Shown piece after piece: positions 51,400 through 59,457 of a stretch of DNA of 64,000 bases. Made by a program: the position numbers and the translations under genes. This DNA comes from Hymenobacter gelipurpurascens (GTDB lineage: Bacteria > Bacteroidota > Bacteroidia > Cytophagales > Hymenobacteraceae): assembly GCF_900187375.1 (NCBI RefSeq), contig NZ_FYEW01000001.1, positions 2,046,001 through 2,110,000 on the forward strand, written 5' to 3'. How positions within the stretch are numbered: position 1 is the stretch's first letter; each line of letters starts with the position of its first letter. The notes under the pieces are model-generated. The model saw only the letters and a program-made list of their open reading frames with translations. It made no database searches and was not told where the DNA came from.

Positions 51400-51831
51400 C
51401 TATAGCTGCAAGGCTTTGGTAGCGGCGTAGGCCTGCTTTGTTAGCGTAGCGGCGGCTTCGGCCCCCAGCAACTCGTTATAGCGCTTAAACAAGCTATTCC
51501 AGGCCTGCTTTAGTTGCGGCTGCAGAGCAGTTCCCTGCTCTGTAGCATGCACATGGGTTGCGCGGCCCACTACCTCACGGCGCAAATAGCCCTGGTGTTC
51601 CAGCTTTTCCACTAAGCGTGTTACGGTAGAAGGCGTCAGCTCCATTGTTTCACTGATTTGCTTGGGCTGAATGCCCGGAACCCGGTTCACCGTCATCACC
51701 ACAAAAGCCAGCGATGGCGCCAGGCCAGTGCCCCGAAATTCCTGCTCTGCCAAACTCGTCATCAGGCGAGCCAGTGCATTTGCTGAAAACAGCAGGCAGT
51801 TGCAGTAAGGAGAGTCTGGTTTGGCTTTCAT
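51400..51831 (-). CDS. MarR-family transcriptional regulator
   Basis: A 143-residue winged-helix regulator of typical length. The HTH is seen as LAFVVMTVNRVPGIQPKQIS and ETMELTPSTVTRLVEKLEHQ with the wing YLRREVVGRATHVHATEQG. Two cysteine-proximal positions (CNCLLFSANALARL, near the N terminus) could be redox-sensitive, as in OhrR, but no proof. Upstream and downstream gaps hold the same palindrome, so it likely autoregulates and controls the following oxidoreductase gene. Both genes are on the minus strand. Confidence 0.9.
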   Translation of the reverse strand: MKAKPDSPYCNCLLFSANALARLMTSLAEQEFRGTGLAPSLAFVVMTVNRVPGIQPKQISETMELTPSTVTRLVEKLEHQGYLRREVVGRATHVHATEQGTALQPQLKQAWNSLFKRYNELLGAEAAATLTKQAYAATKALQL

Positions 51832-51862
51832 AGCAGAGAGTAAGACAAAGCTACCGCATCAT

Positions 51863-51878
51863 GATTGTATGTACAATC
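51863..51878. promoter_or_regulatory. Putative MarR autoregulatory operator
   Basis: GATTGTATGTACAATC, perfect 7-base arms with a 2-base spacer, 32 bases before the MarR ATG. It contains the same core as the site at 51364-51375. Confidence 0.65.
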
Positions 51879-51992
51879 AATAATCTTAAAATCAATTCTG
51901 TTCTCGTCATAAAGCATTTATTTCTAACTTATTACTCCTGGTATAAAAACAAATACCCGTACCGTTGACTACAATAGGTTCGGCGGTTACCC

Positions 51993-52000
51993 TATATTTG
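51993..52000 (+). promoter_or_regulatory. -7 element TATATTTG
   Basis: A perfect TAnnTTTG box 59 bases before the MBL-fold gene start at 52060. An in-frame ATG at 52006 only a few bases downstream could be used in a leaderless transcript. Confidence 0.5.
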
Positions 52001-52059
52001 AAGACATGCGCCCCGCCACAACCCGTTTCTGGTGGCGCATCCACCACATCCTACACCCC

Positions 52060-53436
52060 ATGAGTCCTCTGCCCAGTAGTACCACCTCGGTACAAATTCA
52101 GCAGCTATACGACAAAGGCTTGGCCCACGCGAGCTACGCCATCCGCAGCGGCCGCCAGGTGGTCATCATCGACCCGGCCCGCGACCCACAACCCTACTAC
52201 GATTTCGCCGACGAGCACGACGCCAAGATTGTCGCCGTCATCGAAACCCATCCCCACGCCGACTTCGTGAGCAGCCACCTGGAAATTGCCCAGGAAACCG
52301 GCGCCACCATCTACGTCAGCAAGCTGGTGCACGCCAGCTACCCCCACCACACCTTCGACGACGGCCAGCGCATTTCTATTGGAACTGTGGAGCTGCACGC
52401 CATCAATACCCCCGGCCACTCCCCAGATTCGATCAGCATCCTGCTGATGGACGAGCTAGGCCAGGCCCGCGCCATTTTCACCGGCGACACCCTGTTTGTG
52501 GGGGATGTAGGCCGCCCCGACCTGCGCGAAAGCGACAACGTAGGCGGCCACAGCCGCGAGGAGTTGGCCGCCCAGCTTTACCGCAGTACCCGCCAGAAGC
52601 TCATGACCTTGCCGGCCACCACGCGTGTGTATCCGGCGCACGGCCCCGGCTCCTTGTGCGGCAAAACCACCAGCCTCGACCTCGACAGTACCATTGGCAA
52701 AGAGCTGAAGACGAACTACGCGCTACAGCCCATGTCGGAAGATGAGTTTGTGCGGATTCTGCTGGAAGATCAGCCCTTTATGCCGAAATACTTCGGGCAC
52801 GATGTACTGCTGAACAAGCACGGCGCATTGCCCTTCGAGGATAGCATTCGGGCAGTGCCGCGCCTGTTTAATGCCGATGAGCTGGCGCCGGATGTGCTCG
52901 TAATCGACACCCGACCGGCCGCCGAGTTCCGCCTAGGCCACTTGCCGGGCGCTATCAACCTGATGGATGGCGGCAAGTTTGAAACATGGCTGGGCTCCAT
53001 CATTGGCCCCCAAGAGCCGTTCTATCTGGTTGCCGATTCACAGATTGCGCTGGACACAGTGATTCGCAAAACCGCTAAAATCGGCTACGAAGGCAACGTG
53101 CGCGGTGCCCTCCTGACTCCCCAACACCTGCCTGCTACCAGTCCCGAAACCAACGTAGACCAGGTACGCGAGCGGCCCGAAGACTTCACCATCGTGGATA
53201 TCCGCAACCGCACCGAAACCAAGCAGCCCATCTTTGAGAATGCGCTGCTGATTCCGCTGCCTGAGCTGCGCGAGCGGGCCCACGAGGTGCCTACCAGCAA
53301 GCCCGTGCTCGTGCACTGCGCCGGCGGCTACCGCTCGGCGGCTGGGGCCAGCATTCTGCAAGCGGCGTTGCCAGGTTCCACCATATACGATCTGGGCGAG
53401 GCTATTTCCACATTCCAGCCGCAGGCCGTGCATTAA
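52060..53436 (+). CDS. Metallo-beta-lactamase fold protein fused to two rhodanese domains
   Basis: A 458-residue cytoplasmic protein. The N-terminal ~230 residues are an MBL-fold persulfide-dioxygenase-like domain with ETHPHADFVSSHLEI (H64, H66, D68, with Phe where many have His) and FTGDTLFVGDVGRPDLR. Two rhodanese domains follow (~275-350 and ~365-455). The second keeps the active-site loop VHCAGGYRSAA; the first has YLVADSQIA with no cysteine. It resembles CstB-type sulfide/persulfide-oxidising proteins. The divergent MarR genes may respond to the same sulfur species. ATG at 52060 was used; the first in-frame ATG at 52006 is an alternative. Confidence 0.9.
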   Translation: MSPLPSSTTSVQIQQLYDKGLAHASYAIRSGRQVVIIDPARDPQPYYDFADEHDAKIVAVIETHPHADFVSSHLEIAQETGATIYVSKLVHASYPHHTFDDGQRISIGTVELHAINTPGHSPDSISILLMDELGQARAIFTGDTLFVGDVGRPDLRESDNVGGHSREELAAQLYRSTRQKLMTLPATTRVYPAHGPGSLCGKTTSLDLDSTIGKELKTNYALQPMSEDEFVRILLEDQPFMPKYFGHDVLLNKHGALPFEDSIRAVPRLFNADELAPDVLVIDTRPAAEFRLGHLPGAINLMDGGKFETWLGSIIGPQEPFYLVADSQIALDTVIRKTAKIGYEGNVRGALLTPQHLPATSPETNVDQVRERPEDFTIVDIRNRTETKQPIFENALLIPLPELRERAHEVPTSKPVLVHCAGGYRSAAGASILQAALPGSTIYDLGEAISTFQPQAVH

Positions 53437-53466
53437 GCTTCCCATAAAAAAGAAAGCACCGTCAGA

Positions 53467-53512
53467 CGCGGAGGTTCTGGGGCACGCTCCCGGGACTTCC
53501 GCGTTTTTCATT
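53467..53512 (+). terminator. Intrinsic terminator of the MBL/rhodanese gene
   Basis: ACGCGGAGGT and ACTTCCGCGTTTTT form a stem around a GC-rich, partly paired loop with a five-T tail, 30 bases after the stop. Confidence 0.75.
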
Positions 53513-53546
53513 CCCTTTTGTCTGCGGGAACCGATACGCGGCCCTT

Positions 53547-53554
53547 TATCTTTG
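53547..53554 (+). promoter_or_regulatory. -7 element TATCTTTG, probably leaderless sbcD
   Basis: A perfect TAnnTTTG box ends 6 bases before the sbcD ATG at 53561, the same short arrangement as at 5308-5315. The transcript would start at or near the ATG. Confidence 0.5.
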
Positions 53555-53560
53555 CACCAT

Positions 53561-54787
53561 ATGCGCGTACTACACACCGCCGACTGGCACTTGGGCCAGC
53601 GCTTCATTCAGGGCCACGAACGGACCGAGGAACACCGGCATTTCCTGGAGTGGCTCGTGACGACCATTCAGGAGCAGCAGGTGGAAGTGCTCGTTATTGC
53701 CGGCGACATTTTCGATACCGGTTCGCCTTCCAACCAGGCGCTGGAGCTGTACTACTCGTTTCTGCTCAACATGCGCGGCACTACCTGCCGCGATATCGTG
53801 GTGGTGGGCGGCAACCACGATTCGCCAGCCACCCTGAACGCGCCGGCACGTCTGTTGCGCCATTTGCGCGTGCATGTAGTTGGGTGCGTGCCCGATTGCT
53901 TCGAAGATCAGATTCTGGTGCTCGACGATGCCACCGGCAAGCCCGGCCTGGTGGTGTGCGCCGTGCCTTTCCTGCGCGACCGTGACGTGCGCCTCTCCGT
54001 GCCCGGCGAAACCGCCGAGGAGCGCGAAGCCCGCATCAAACAAGGCATTGCCGACCACTACGCCCGCGTGGCTGCCGCCGAGCAGGTGTGGCAGCTCAAA
54101 GACCTGGGCCTGCCTGTGCTGGCCACTGGCCACCTCTACGCCGCCGGCGCCTCTCCTTCCGACTCGGAGCGCACCATTCACGTCGGCAATCTGGGCCAGG
54201 TCACGGCCGACCATTTTCCGGATGTGTTCGATTATGTGGCCCTAGGCCACTTGCACCGCCCGCAGCGCGTGGGTGGCCGCGAGCATATCCGCTACTCGGG
54301 CTCCCCTATTCCGTTGTCGTTTTCCGAAATTGGTCATCCGAAAGAAGTGCTACTGCTGGAGTTTGTGGCTGGCAAGCTGCACCAGTTGCAAGCGCTGGAG
54401 GTGCCCGGCACCCGCCGTCTGATCCGTTTCCAGGGCACGTTGGAAGAAGTAACGAGTGGCCTACAGGCCTACGACAATGCGGGCTTCGTGCTGCCGGCCT
54501 GGGCCGATGTGCAGGTGCACTCCGAGCTGACCCAACTGGAGGTAGCCGACGCACTGCTGAAAGTGATTCAGGAGCTGGACCGCCACCAGCTGCAAGTGCT
54601 GGCTCGCCGACATTTCCGCCTCGTGCAGCTGCGCGCCCTAGGCCAGGAAGATCTCGAAGCGCCCCTCACCCGCAGCCTCCACGACTTCACCGAACGCGAA
54701 GTGTTTGAGCAGCGCCTGGCCAATGAGCCTGAGCAAGGCCGCGCGGAGCTCCTGCGCACGTTCGATGAGCTCCTGGAAAGCCTCTAG
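53561..54787 (+). CDS. sbcD: Exonuclease SbcCD subunit D
   Basis: A 408-residue Mre11-type metallophosphatase nuclease. The phosphoesterase motifs are all visible: LHTADWHLGQRFIQGH, VIAGDIFDTGSPS, VVGGNHDSPATLN, LATGHLYAAGA and VALGHLHRPQRV. A C-terminal capping region follows. With SbcC it opens hairpins and trims DNA ends. Its partner sbcC is not adjacent but begins 4.7 kb downstream after six other genes, which is unusual. ATG at 53561; first in-frame TTG at 53552 lies within the promoter element. Confidence 0.96.
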   Translation: MRVLHTADWHLGQRFIQGHERTEEHRHFLEWLVTTIQEQQVEVLVIAGDIFDTGSPSNQALELYYSFLLNMRGTTCRDIVVVGGNHDSPATLNAPARLLRHLRVHVVGCVPDCFEDQILVLDDATGKPGLVVCAVPFLRDRDVRLSVPGETAEEREARIKQGIADHYARVAAAEQVWQLKDLGLPVLATGHLYAAGASPSDSERTIHVGNLGQVTADHFPDVFDYVALGHLHRPQRVGGREHIRYSGSPIPLSFSEIGHPKEVLLLEFVAGKLHQLQALEVPGTRRLIRFQGTLEEVTSGLQAYDNAGFVLPAWADVQVHSELTQLEVADALLKVIQELDRHQLQVLARRHFRLVQLRALGQEDLEAPLTRSLHDFTEREVFEQRLANEPEQGRAELLRTFDELLESL

Positions 54788-54809
54788 GCCAGTAAGAAAT
54801 TAAATATTG

Positions 54810-55313
54810 TTATGCGGAGCGCCTCACCGCGTACACTAGTTCATCCAGGTATTCGCCATTTTTGAAAAACGTCTTTTCGAAACGCGCTTCCAACACAAAG
54901 CCTGCTTTCTCCAACACGCGCTGTGAGGCTAGGTTAGTACCGAATGGGCGGGCAAAAATGCGGTTGATGTCGAAGGTCTGGAAGCCGTAAGCCACTAGCT
55001 GCTTCACAGCCTCCGTGATGATGCCACGGCCCCAGAAGTGCTCAGCCAGCCAATACCCCATTTCCGCATTTTTGCGCTCGATATTGCTGCCCGGGTGAAT
55101 ACCGATGCCGCCCACGGCTCGGCCATCTACCTCAATGGCGAAGATGTGCACCGGATTGGCCTGGCTGGCCATCTGGATGAAATTTCGGCCGGTTTCCTCG
55201 GTGTAGGGATGCGGAAACTGGTCGTTCATAAAGCCCGCAATGGCAGGGTTATTGGCCGATTGAATGAGGCTAGGCAGGTCATCAGGTGACCATGGGCGGA
55301 GCGTAAACGACAT
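54810..55313 (-). CDS. RimJ/RimL-type GNAT acetyltransferase
   Basis: A 167-residue acetyltransferase of the RimJ/RimL group. It shows FTLRPWSPDDLPSLIQSANN, IGYW-like AEMGYWLAEHFWGRGIITEA with the acetyl-CoA loop, and NLASQRVLEKAGFVLEARFE. Family members acetylate N termini of ribosomal proteins or small molecules; target unknown. Convergent with sbcD (22-bp gap). It is one of the six genes between sbcD and sbcC. Confidence 0.92.
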   Translation of the reverse strand: MSFTLRPWSPDDLPSLIQSANNPAIAGFMNDQFPHPYTEETGRNFIQMASQANPVHIFAIEVDGRAVGGIGIHPGSNIERKNAEMGYWLAEHFWGRGIITEAVKQLVAYGFQTFDINRIFARPFGTNLASQRVLEKAGFVLEARFEKTFFKNGEYLDELVYAVRRSA

Positions 55314-55352
55314 ACCGTTCGGTGTATTTATAAGGTCTCTGAAGGAGTGGTT

Positions 55353-56627
55353 TTACTTGCCTTTTACATAGAAGGGAATGTTCGCCGTAGCCACGTTATC
55401 CTGGCCGTCATAGGCATACACGAATAAGCGGTAGGCTCCTTCCTGGGCCGGTGCCTTAAGAGTAGTCTGGGCTTTGGCACCGGTCGGAATCAAGCCCGAA
55501 ATAGCCACAGGCCGGCTTTCCCGGTCGCCACCCGATTTGAGGTCTGTGCTTTCCGGGAGCAGTTCCCAGCGGTAGGTCAAGGCGTCTTTGTCGGGGTCGG
55601 TGATGGTGACTGCGGCGGGCACGCTCTGACCGGGCTGCAGGTACACGTTGTCGGTGGCCTTTTGGTTATTCAGCAGAAACGAGGTGAGGTGAGGTGCGCG
55701 GTTCGTAGGCCACTTGCCGCTCCACAGGTACTGCATCACATCGACCACTTCCGATTCTTTGCCGTCTTCCGTGAACAGCCCGTACCAAGTGGGGGTGCGC
55801 TCCTGCTTCTGGCTCCACAGAAACACATACGTGCCCAAACATTGGGTTTTGTCTTTGGCAACCGAGGCCTCGTAGCGGCTCTGGTACACGGCGGCTTTCT
55901 GGCTGCTGGTTTCTTCTACTGATGCTTTCCAGGGCGTAACGGGGCTTTCCCAGTGGCCGGTGGGTCCCCATTCGGCCACCACGTAAGGGCCAGTCCAGCC
56001 GGTGGTGCGCACCTGCTGCGGAATGGAAGCCAAGCCTGCGTAGGTATTGATGCTGAGGATATCCACAGCCGGGCACTTGGCCTTTATAAGGTCTACTTCC
56101 TTCTGGTTGAGGCCCGCTAGCACGGTGCTGGTTGGGTGATTGGGGTCTACTTCATGAATCATCTGGGCAATCTGCTGCACAGCATCCCAGACCTTGGGAT
56201 TGCTATACTCCAGGTTCAGTTCGTTGCCGATGCCCCAGAATAGCACGGCCGGGTCGTCTTTATACTTCAGCACGTCGGCGCGCAGCCGTTGCAGCTGCTC
56301 CGCAACGGCCTGGGGGTTGTTGTAGTCGAAGCCGTGCCGCTCGCGGGCCACATCTAGCCCTAGCATCACCGTGAGGCCGTTTTTATTGGCTTCGGCCAGC
56401 GTTTTATCAGCCCCCTCCGTGCTCCAGGTCCGGATAGAGTTGCCCCCGTAGGCCTTCACGCGTTCCGGAAACTGGCCGCCTCCTGCACCTTTGATGAAGT
56501 ATGGCTTACCCGCGCGCAGCAGCTCATAGCGGCCATTCGCTTGTTTCACTTCCACTTTAACCGGCGTTTTTTGGGCGCACGCAACAGTGGCAAGCGCTAG
56601 CAGAGCAAGAACTAAATGGGATTTCAT
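55353..56627 (-). CDS. Exported glycoside hydrolase (TIM-barrel, GH2/GH5/GH72-like)
   Basis: A 424-residue exported enzyme. The signal ends VACAQ with a marginal lipobox. The TIM barrel (~25-310) has GKPYFIKGAGGGQFPERV, the acid/base motif FWGIGNELNLEYSNP, and the candidate nucleophile in VVAEWGPTGHW. A C-terminal Ig-like domain (~330-424) shows ITDPDKDALTYRWEL, ending NIPFYVKGK. The pattern resembles beta-glucanases and glucanosyltransferases. It could remodel or degrade a beta-glucan or related exopolysaccharide. Single gene on the minus strand. Confidence 0.85.
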   Translation of the reverse strand: MKSHLVLALLALATVACAQKTPVKVEVKQANGRYELLRAGKPYFIKGAGGGQFPERVKAYGGNSIRTWSTEGADKTLAEANKNGLTVMLGLDVARERHGFDYNNPQAVAEQLQRLRADVLKYKDDPAVLFWGIGNELNLEYSNPKVWDAVQQIAQMIHEVDPNHPTSTVLAGLNQKEVDLIKAKCPAVDILSINTYAGLASIPQQVRTTGWTGPYVVAEWGPTGHWESPVTPWKASVEETSSQKAAVYQSRYEASVAKDKTQCLGTYVFLWSQKQERTPTWYGLFTEDGKESEVVDVMQYLWSGKWPTNRAPHLTSFLLNNQKATDNVYLQPGQSVPAAVTITDPDKDALTYRWELLPESTDLKSGGDRESRPVAISGLIPTGAKAQTTLKAPAQEGAYRLFVYAYDGQDNVATANIPFYVKGK

Positions 56628-56754
56628 AGGCCAGGGTATCAGAAGTAGGTGCCCAAAGTAAAGGGTATTTATTCACCTCGTTTGTTGCCTGACTTCGTTC
56701 AGCCATTCTGCCTGGTGCCTAATGCTGCCTACCAGGCCTAGCTGTATACGCTAC

Positions 56755-57033
56755 TTAAAGCGGCTCATCGTTGCTGGTGTTGCTGGCACCCGGGTCCGAT
56801 TCGCCGGGCGATTCGGGCTGCGTATCAGCCGCGGAAGGGTCAGCCGATGCATCCGTAGCCTGCTGGCTATCGGTAGATTCATCGGCAGTTGCCTCAGTAG
56901 CAGCAGGCTCGCCGTCCGGACGGGGCAGGTTGGTAGCGGTATCCTTGTCGGCGCTTTGCGCATCGGAGGTACCTGTAGTGGCCGGTGAGTTTACGTCCGG
57001 TTTAGGCTGCCTCGGGTCATGTGTAGAGTTCAT
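56755..57033 (-). CDS. Small acidic, disordered hypothetical protein
   Basis: A 92-residue protein with no hydrophobic core: Asp, Glu, Ser, Thr, Ala and Pro account for most residues (DGEPAATEATADESTDSQQA). No domain recognised. Disordered proteins of this kind are common in GC-rich Hymenobacter genomes but also appear by chance; the presence of a good ATG is the only supporting sign. Next to another small protein gene on the plus strand. Confidence 0.4.
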   Translation of the reverse strand: MNSTHDPRQPKPDVNSPATTGTSDAQSADKDTATNLPRPDGEPAATEATADESTDSQQATDASADPSAADTQPESPGESDPGASNTSNDEPL

Positions 57034-57323
57034 AAAAGATGCGTCTGAAACGTGATAACAGCTGCTACCACTGCAGCTATTGGTAGCGGGTTATACGGTA
57101 GAGCTACGCGCACGGCGGACCATGTATACCAGCTGTTGTTTAACACAACCTCGGCGCAGCGCAAACGACACGCTACGTGCTTATTAGCACAACGCTAGCC
57201 TTTAACTCTTCGTTGTTTCCAGCAGTAGCATTGCTCTATTCAGAGAGACACTATCTGGCTGCTAGTCTCAACCCTGCTGCCGCTATCTGCGTTATACACA
57301 CTCCACCATTTCTCTTGTCAATC

Positions 57324-57566
57324 ATGGGCATATTTGGTTCTGACCGCCAACGGAGCGGTACTATGGGTGGCCTGCTTTCAGGCCTGTTTGGAGGCCGTGC
57401 ATCGGCTAACCCCACTTCCAGCAACCCCGAGAGCTACGGCAGAAATTCCGGTGGCTTTGGCCGTAAACTAGCCGGCGGAGCCTTACTGGCGGCCGGTGCG
57501 GCGTACTTATACAACCGTTCGAAGAACAGGAACACCAGCGCACCCAACCTCGATTTTAACCGCTAG
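57324..57566 (+). CDS. Small Gly/Ser-rich hypothetical protein
   Basis: An 80-residue protein: MGIFGSDRQRSGTMGGLLSG with Gly-rich repeats, then a hydrophobic segment (LAGGALLAAGAAYLYN, ~50-65) and an Asn/Arg tail. It could be a small membrane-associated protein, similar in shape to stress-related glycine-zipper proteins. No family assigned. A GC-rich terminator follows, supporting expression. ATG at 57324 lies within a longer in-frame stretch that has no features. Confidence 0.55.
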   Translation: MGIFGSDRQRSGTMGGLLSGLFGGRASANPTSSNPESYGRNSGGFGRKLAGGALLAAGAAYLYNRSKNRNTSAPNLDFNR

Positions 57567-57588
57567 GCCACCTGCTTGGCTTTCTACC

Positions 57589-57628
57589 AGCCCCACTTCT
57601 GCCCCATACGGGCTGCAGTGGGGCTTTT
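57589..57628 (+). terminator. Intrinsic terminator of the gene at 57324
   Basis: AGCCCCAC/GTGGGGCT outer arms and TGCCC/CGGGC inner arms, followed by TTTTG. It lies 23 bases after the stop. Confidence 0.8.
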
Positions 57629-57716
57629 GCCTGTAATAGAGTCCTATAAAACTACTGGCAATTCCTACCGACTCTGCTTTCTGGAGCTGACTGAGCGCCT
57701 TAACGTCCGTTACACC

Positions 57717-58478
57717 TCAGCCCGCTACCAGAGGTCTGGTAAACTCAATCGCCTTACCAGTCCAGGCTTTTGTGTTCCCGGAAGCATCCAGTAAAGTAAA
57801 TGTTACGGAAAAGCGTGTTCCTTTTTCCAGCATAAATGCCCCCACGCACATGCCATGGCCTACTGAGACTAGGCCAGTTGTGCCGGGCTGCAGATAGTAG
57901 CTACTGGTTTTGCCACTGGCCAGGTCCTTGACGGTAGCCTTGATTAAACAAGCTGACTGATCCAGGATGTTTGCGCTGAAATCAACAACCACTTCAGGCC
58001 CGCAGCCCATTTCGATGTACTGTTTAGATTTCTCCTGGGGCAGGGTTTTCCAGGTGGGCGGTGTCTCATCTAGGCCAGGCTCCACGGTATAGAACACCCT
58101 CGTGATACCCATTCCATTCGCGTATTCAATAACGTTTCCCGTTTTAGCTCCTTCGCCCCGAATAATCAACTCGTATTGCGTGCCCACTTCCAGTGCCCGG
58201 CTGGGTTGCAACACAGCCTGGGTCATGGCATACTGGCCTACCAACTTCTCTTTCACCACCAGCGGTATGCGCGCAGAGCCAGCTTGCAGAAATGCGTGAT
58301 AGGTGCTGCCTAGGCCACTTACTATTGGCTGACTGTTCGCCCAAGCGTCAATTACAAAAACAGTATTTGACTTAACAGTTTTGCTGCTGGGCCAAACCCG
58401 TAGGCCACTAGTGTAACACTTGGCCTGTACTGTATGCACCAGACTTAGGGCTATCAGATAAATTAGGATACGCTTCAT
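57717..58478 (-). CDS. Secreted hypothetical protein
   Basis: A 253-residue exported protein. The signal peptide is MKRILIYLIALSLVHTVQA. The mature part has strand-rich segments (NTVFVIDAWANSQPIVSGLG; YELIIRGEGAKTGNVIEYAN) and several cysteines (KCYTSG, EMGCGPEVVV, SACLIK, HGMCVG) that may form disulfides. No family or catalytic motif recognised. It could be a beta-sandwich envelope protein. ATG at 58478 matches the start of the signal peptide; 58484 is an alternative. Confidence 0.65.
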   Translation of the reverse strand: MKRILIYLIALSLVHTVQAKCYTSGLRVWPSSKTVKSNTVFVIDAWANSQPIVSGLGSTYHAFLQAGSARIPLVVKEKLVGQYAMTQAVLQPSRALEVGTQYELIIRGEGAKTGNVIEYANGMGITRVFYTVEPGLDETPPTWKTLPQEKSKQYIEMGCGPEVVVDFSANILDQSACLIKATVKDLASGKTSSYYLQPGTTGLVSVGHGMCVGAFMLEKGTRFSVTFTLLDASGNTKAWTGKAIEFTRPLVAG

Positions 58479-58584
58479 ATACATAACAGGAGATGTGATA
58501 AAGACAGGTAAACATGCCTAAAGTAGCGCAAGGCTGGTAAAGATCTGTACCTGGCTGCTCCCGCCTCATCATGTCTTTCCGTCT

Positions 58585-59145
58585 TTACCCCACCTTCAGC
58601 GGCGGGCCCACCACTTTCATTTCGTGGGCCTCGAAAATGCGGGCTATTTCCTGCGGTGTTGGCTCGGTCTTGAGCGCAGCCAGTGCCAGGAAGAATTCTT
58701 CGAGCTTGCCAGCGGGCTGCAGCGTAACCGTCATTTTGCCCGTAGCACTAACTTGGGCCCAGGCGTGGGGCACCTGGCGGGGCAGGAAAATACTGTCGCC
58801 GGATTTTAGCTGGTAGTTGTCCTCGCCTACTTGGAAGTAATATTCGCCGGCCTCCACGAAAAATACCTCGTCCTGGGAGTAGTGCAGGTGCAGCGGCGTG
58901 CCCCGGCCCTGCGATAGGCTGGTTTGCTCGAAGATGGCCAGGCCGCCGTTCGTATCGTGTCCCGAGACTTTCACATCCAGAATATTGGCATTCACGCCTT
59001 TCAGCTTGATATGGCCATGCCGCCGGCCTTCGCCGGCAAGAGCTTTAAAGCCTTTGCCCTGGCGGCTACCGGAAGGCGCAACCTGGCCGGTGGCCAGCAA
59101 AGGCAAGCCAACCAATGTAGTCTGGATAAAATGGCGACGCTGCAT
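58585..59145 (-). CDS. Cupin-domain protein with possible Tat signal
   Basis: A 186-residue protein. The N terminus QRRHFIQTTLVGLPLLATGQ has an RR pair and hydrophobic segment like a Tat signal. The cupin core shows TPLHLHYSQDEVFFVEAGEY and the second metal motif SIFLPRQVPHAWAQVSATG, with histidines at the usual ligand places. Cupins include dioxygenases and sugar-binding proteins; here metal-dependent oxidation of small molecules is possible. Single minus-strand gene, divergent from sbcC. Confidence 0.88.
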   Translation of the reverse strand: MQRRHFIQTTLVGLPLLATGQVAPSGSRQGKGFKALAGEGRRHGHIKLKGVNANILDVKVSGHDTNGGLAIFEQTSLSQGRGTPLHLHYSQDEVFFVEAGEYYFQVGEDNYQLKSGDSIFLPRQVPHAWAQVSATGKMTVTLQPAGKLEEFFLALAALKTEPTPQEIARIFEAHEMKVVGPPLKVG

Positions 59146-59457
59146 AGGAAGGAATTTTTCAGACGGAGATTTTTAATCAGATAAAGCCGCTAGGCCACTT
59201 CACAGCCTAAGCAGAGCCCTGAAACCCAATTACTTGATCATCAAATAAATATAAACATTTCACAATACTTACCGACACTAGTCCGGCAGATAGCGTGCAG
59301 AGGGAACAAACCAGTTTTGCGCTATGGTTGCTGATGCTGGCACTGAGCCTACCTGAGGAGGGTTTGCCGTCTGGGCCATTTACCTTTGCGGGGGCTAGGA
59401 AATGCGACTTTAACGGCGCCATCTTAGCCCTTCTACTCCCCGAGCCTTGTACTTCGC
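59146..59457. other. Divergent intergenic region cupin / sbcC
   Basis: 312 bases without a gene. It contains a -7 element TACCTTTG (59381-59388) pointing to sbcC, a TAGGCCA copy near 59190, and an AT-rich stretch (59228-59270). No RNA structure was recognised. Confidence 0.5.
59381..59388 (+). promoter_or_regulatory. -7 element TACCTTTG before sbcC
   Basis: A perfect TAnnTTTG box 69 bases before the sbcC ATG. No TTG at the correct distance upstream was found, so this is a weak promoter call. Confidence 0.4.

Noticed and set aside
53038..53607. Minus-strand frame across the MBL/rhodanese terminator and sbcD start
   Set aside because: It overlaps two well-supported genes, a terminator and a promoter box.
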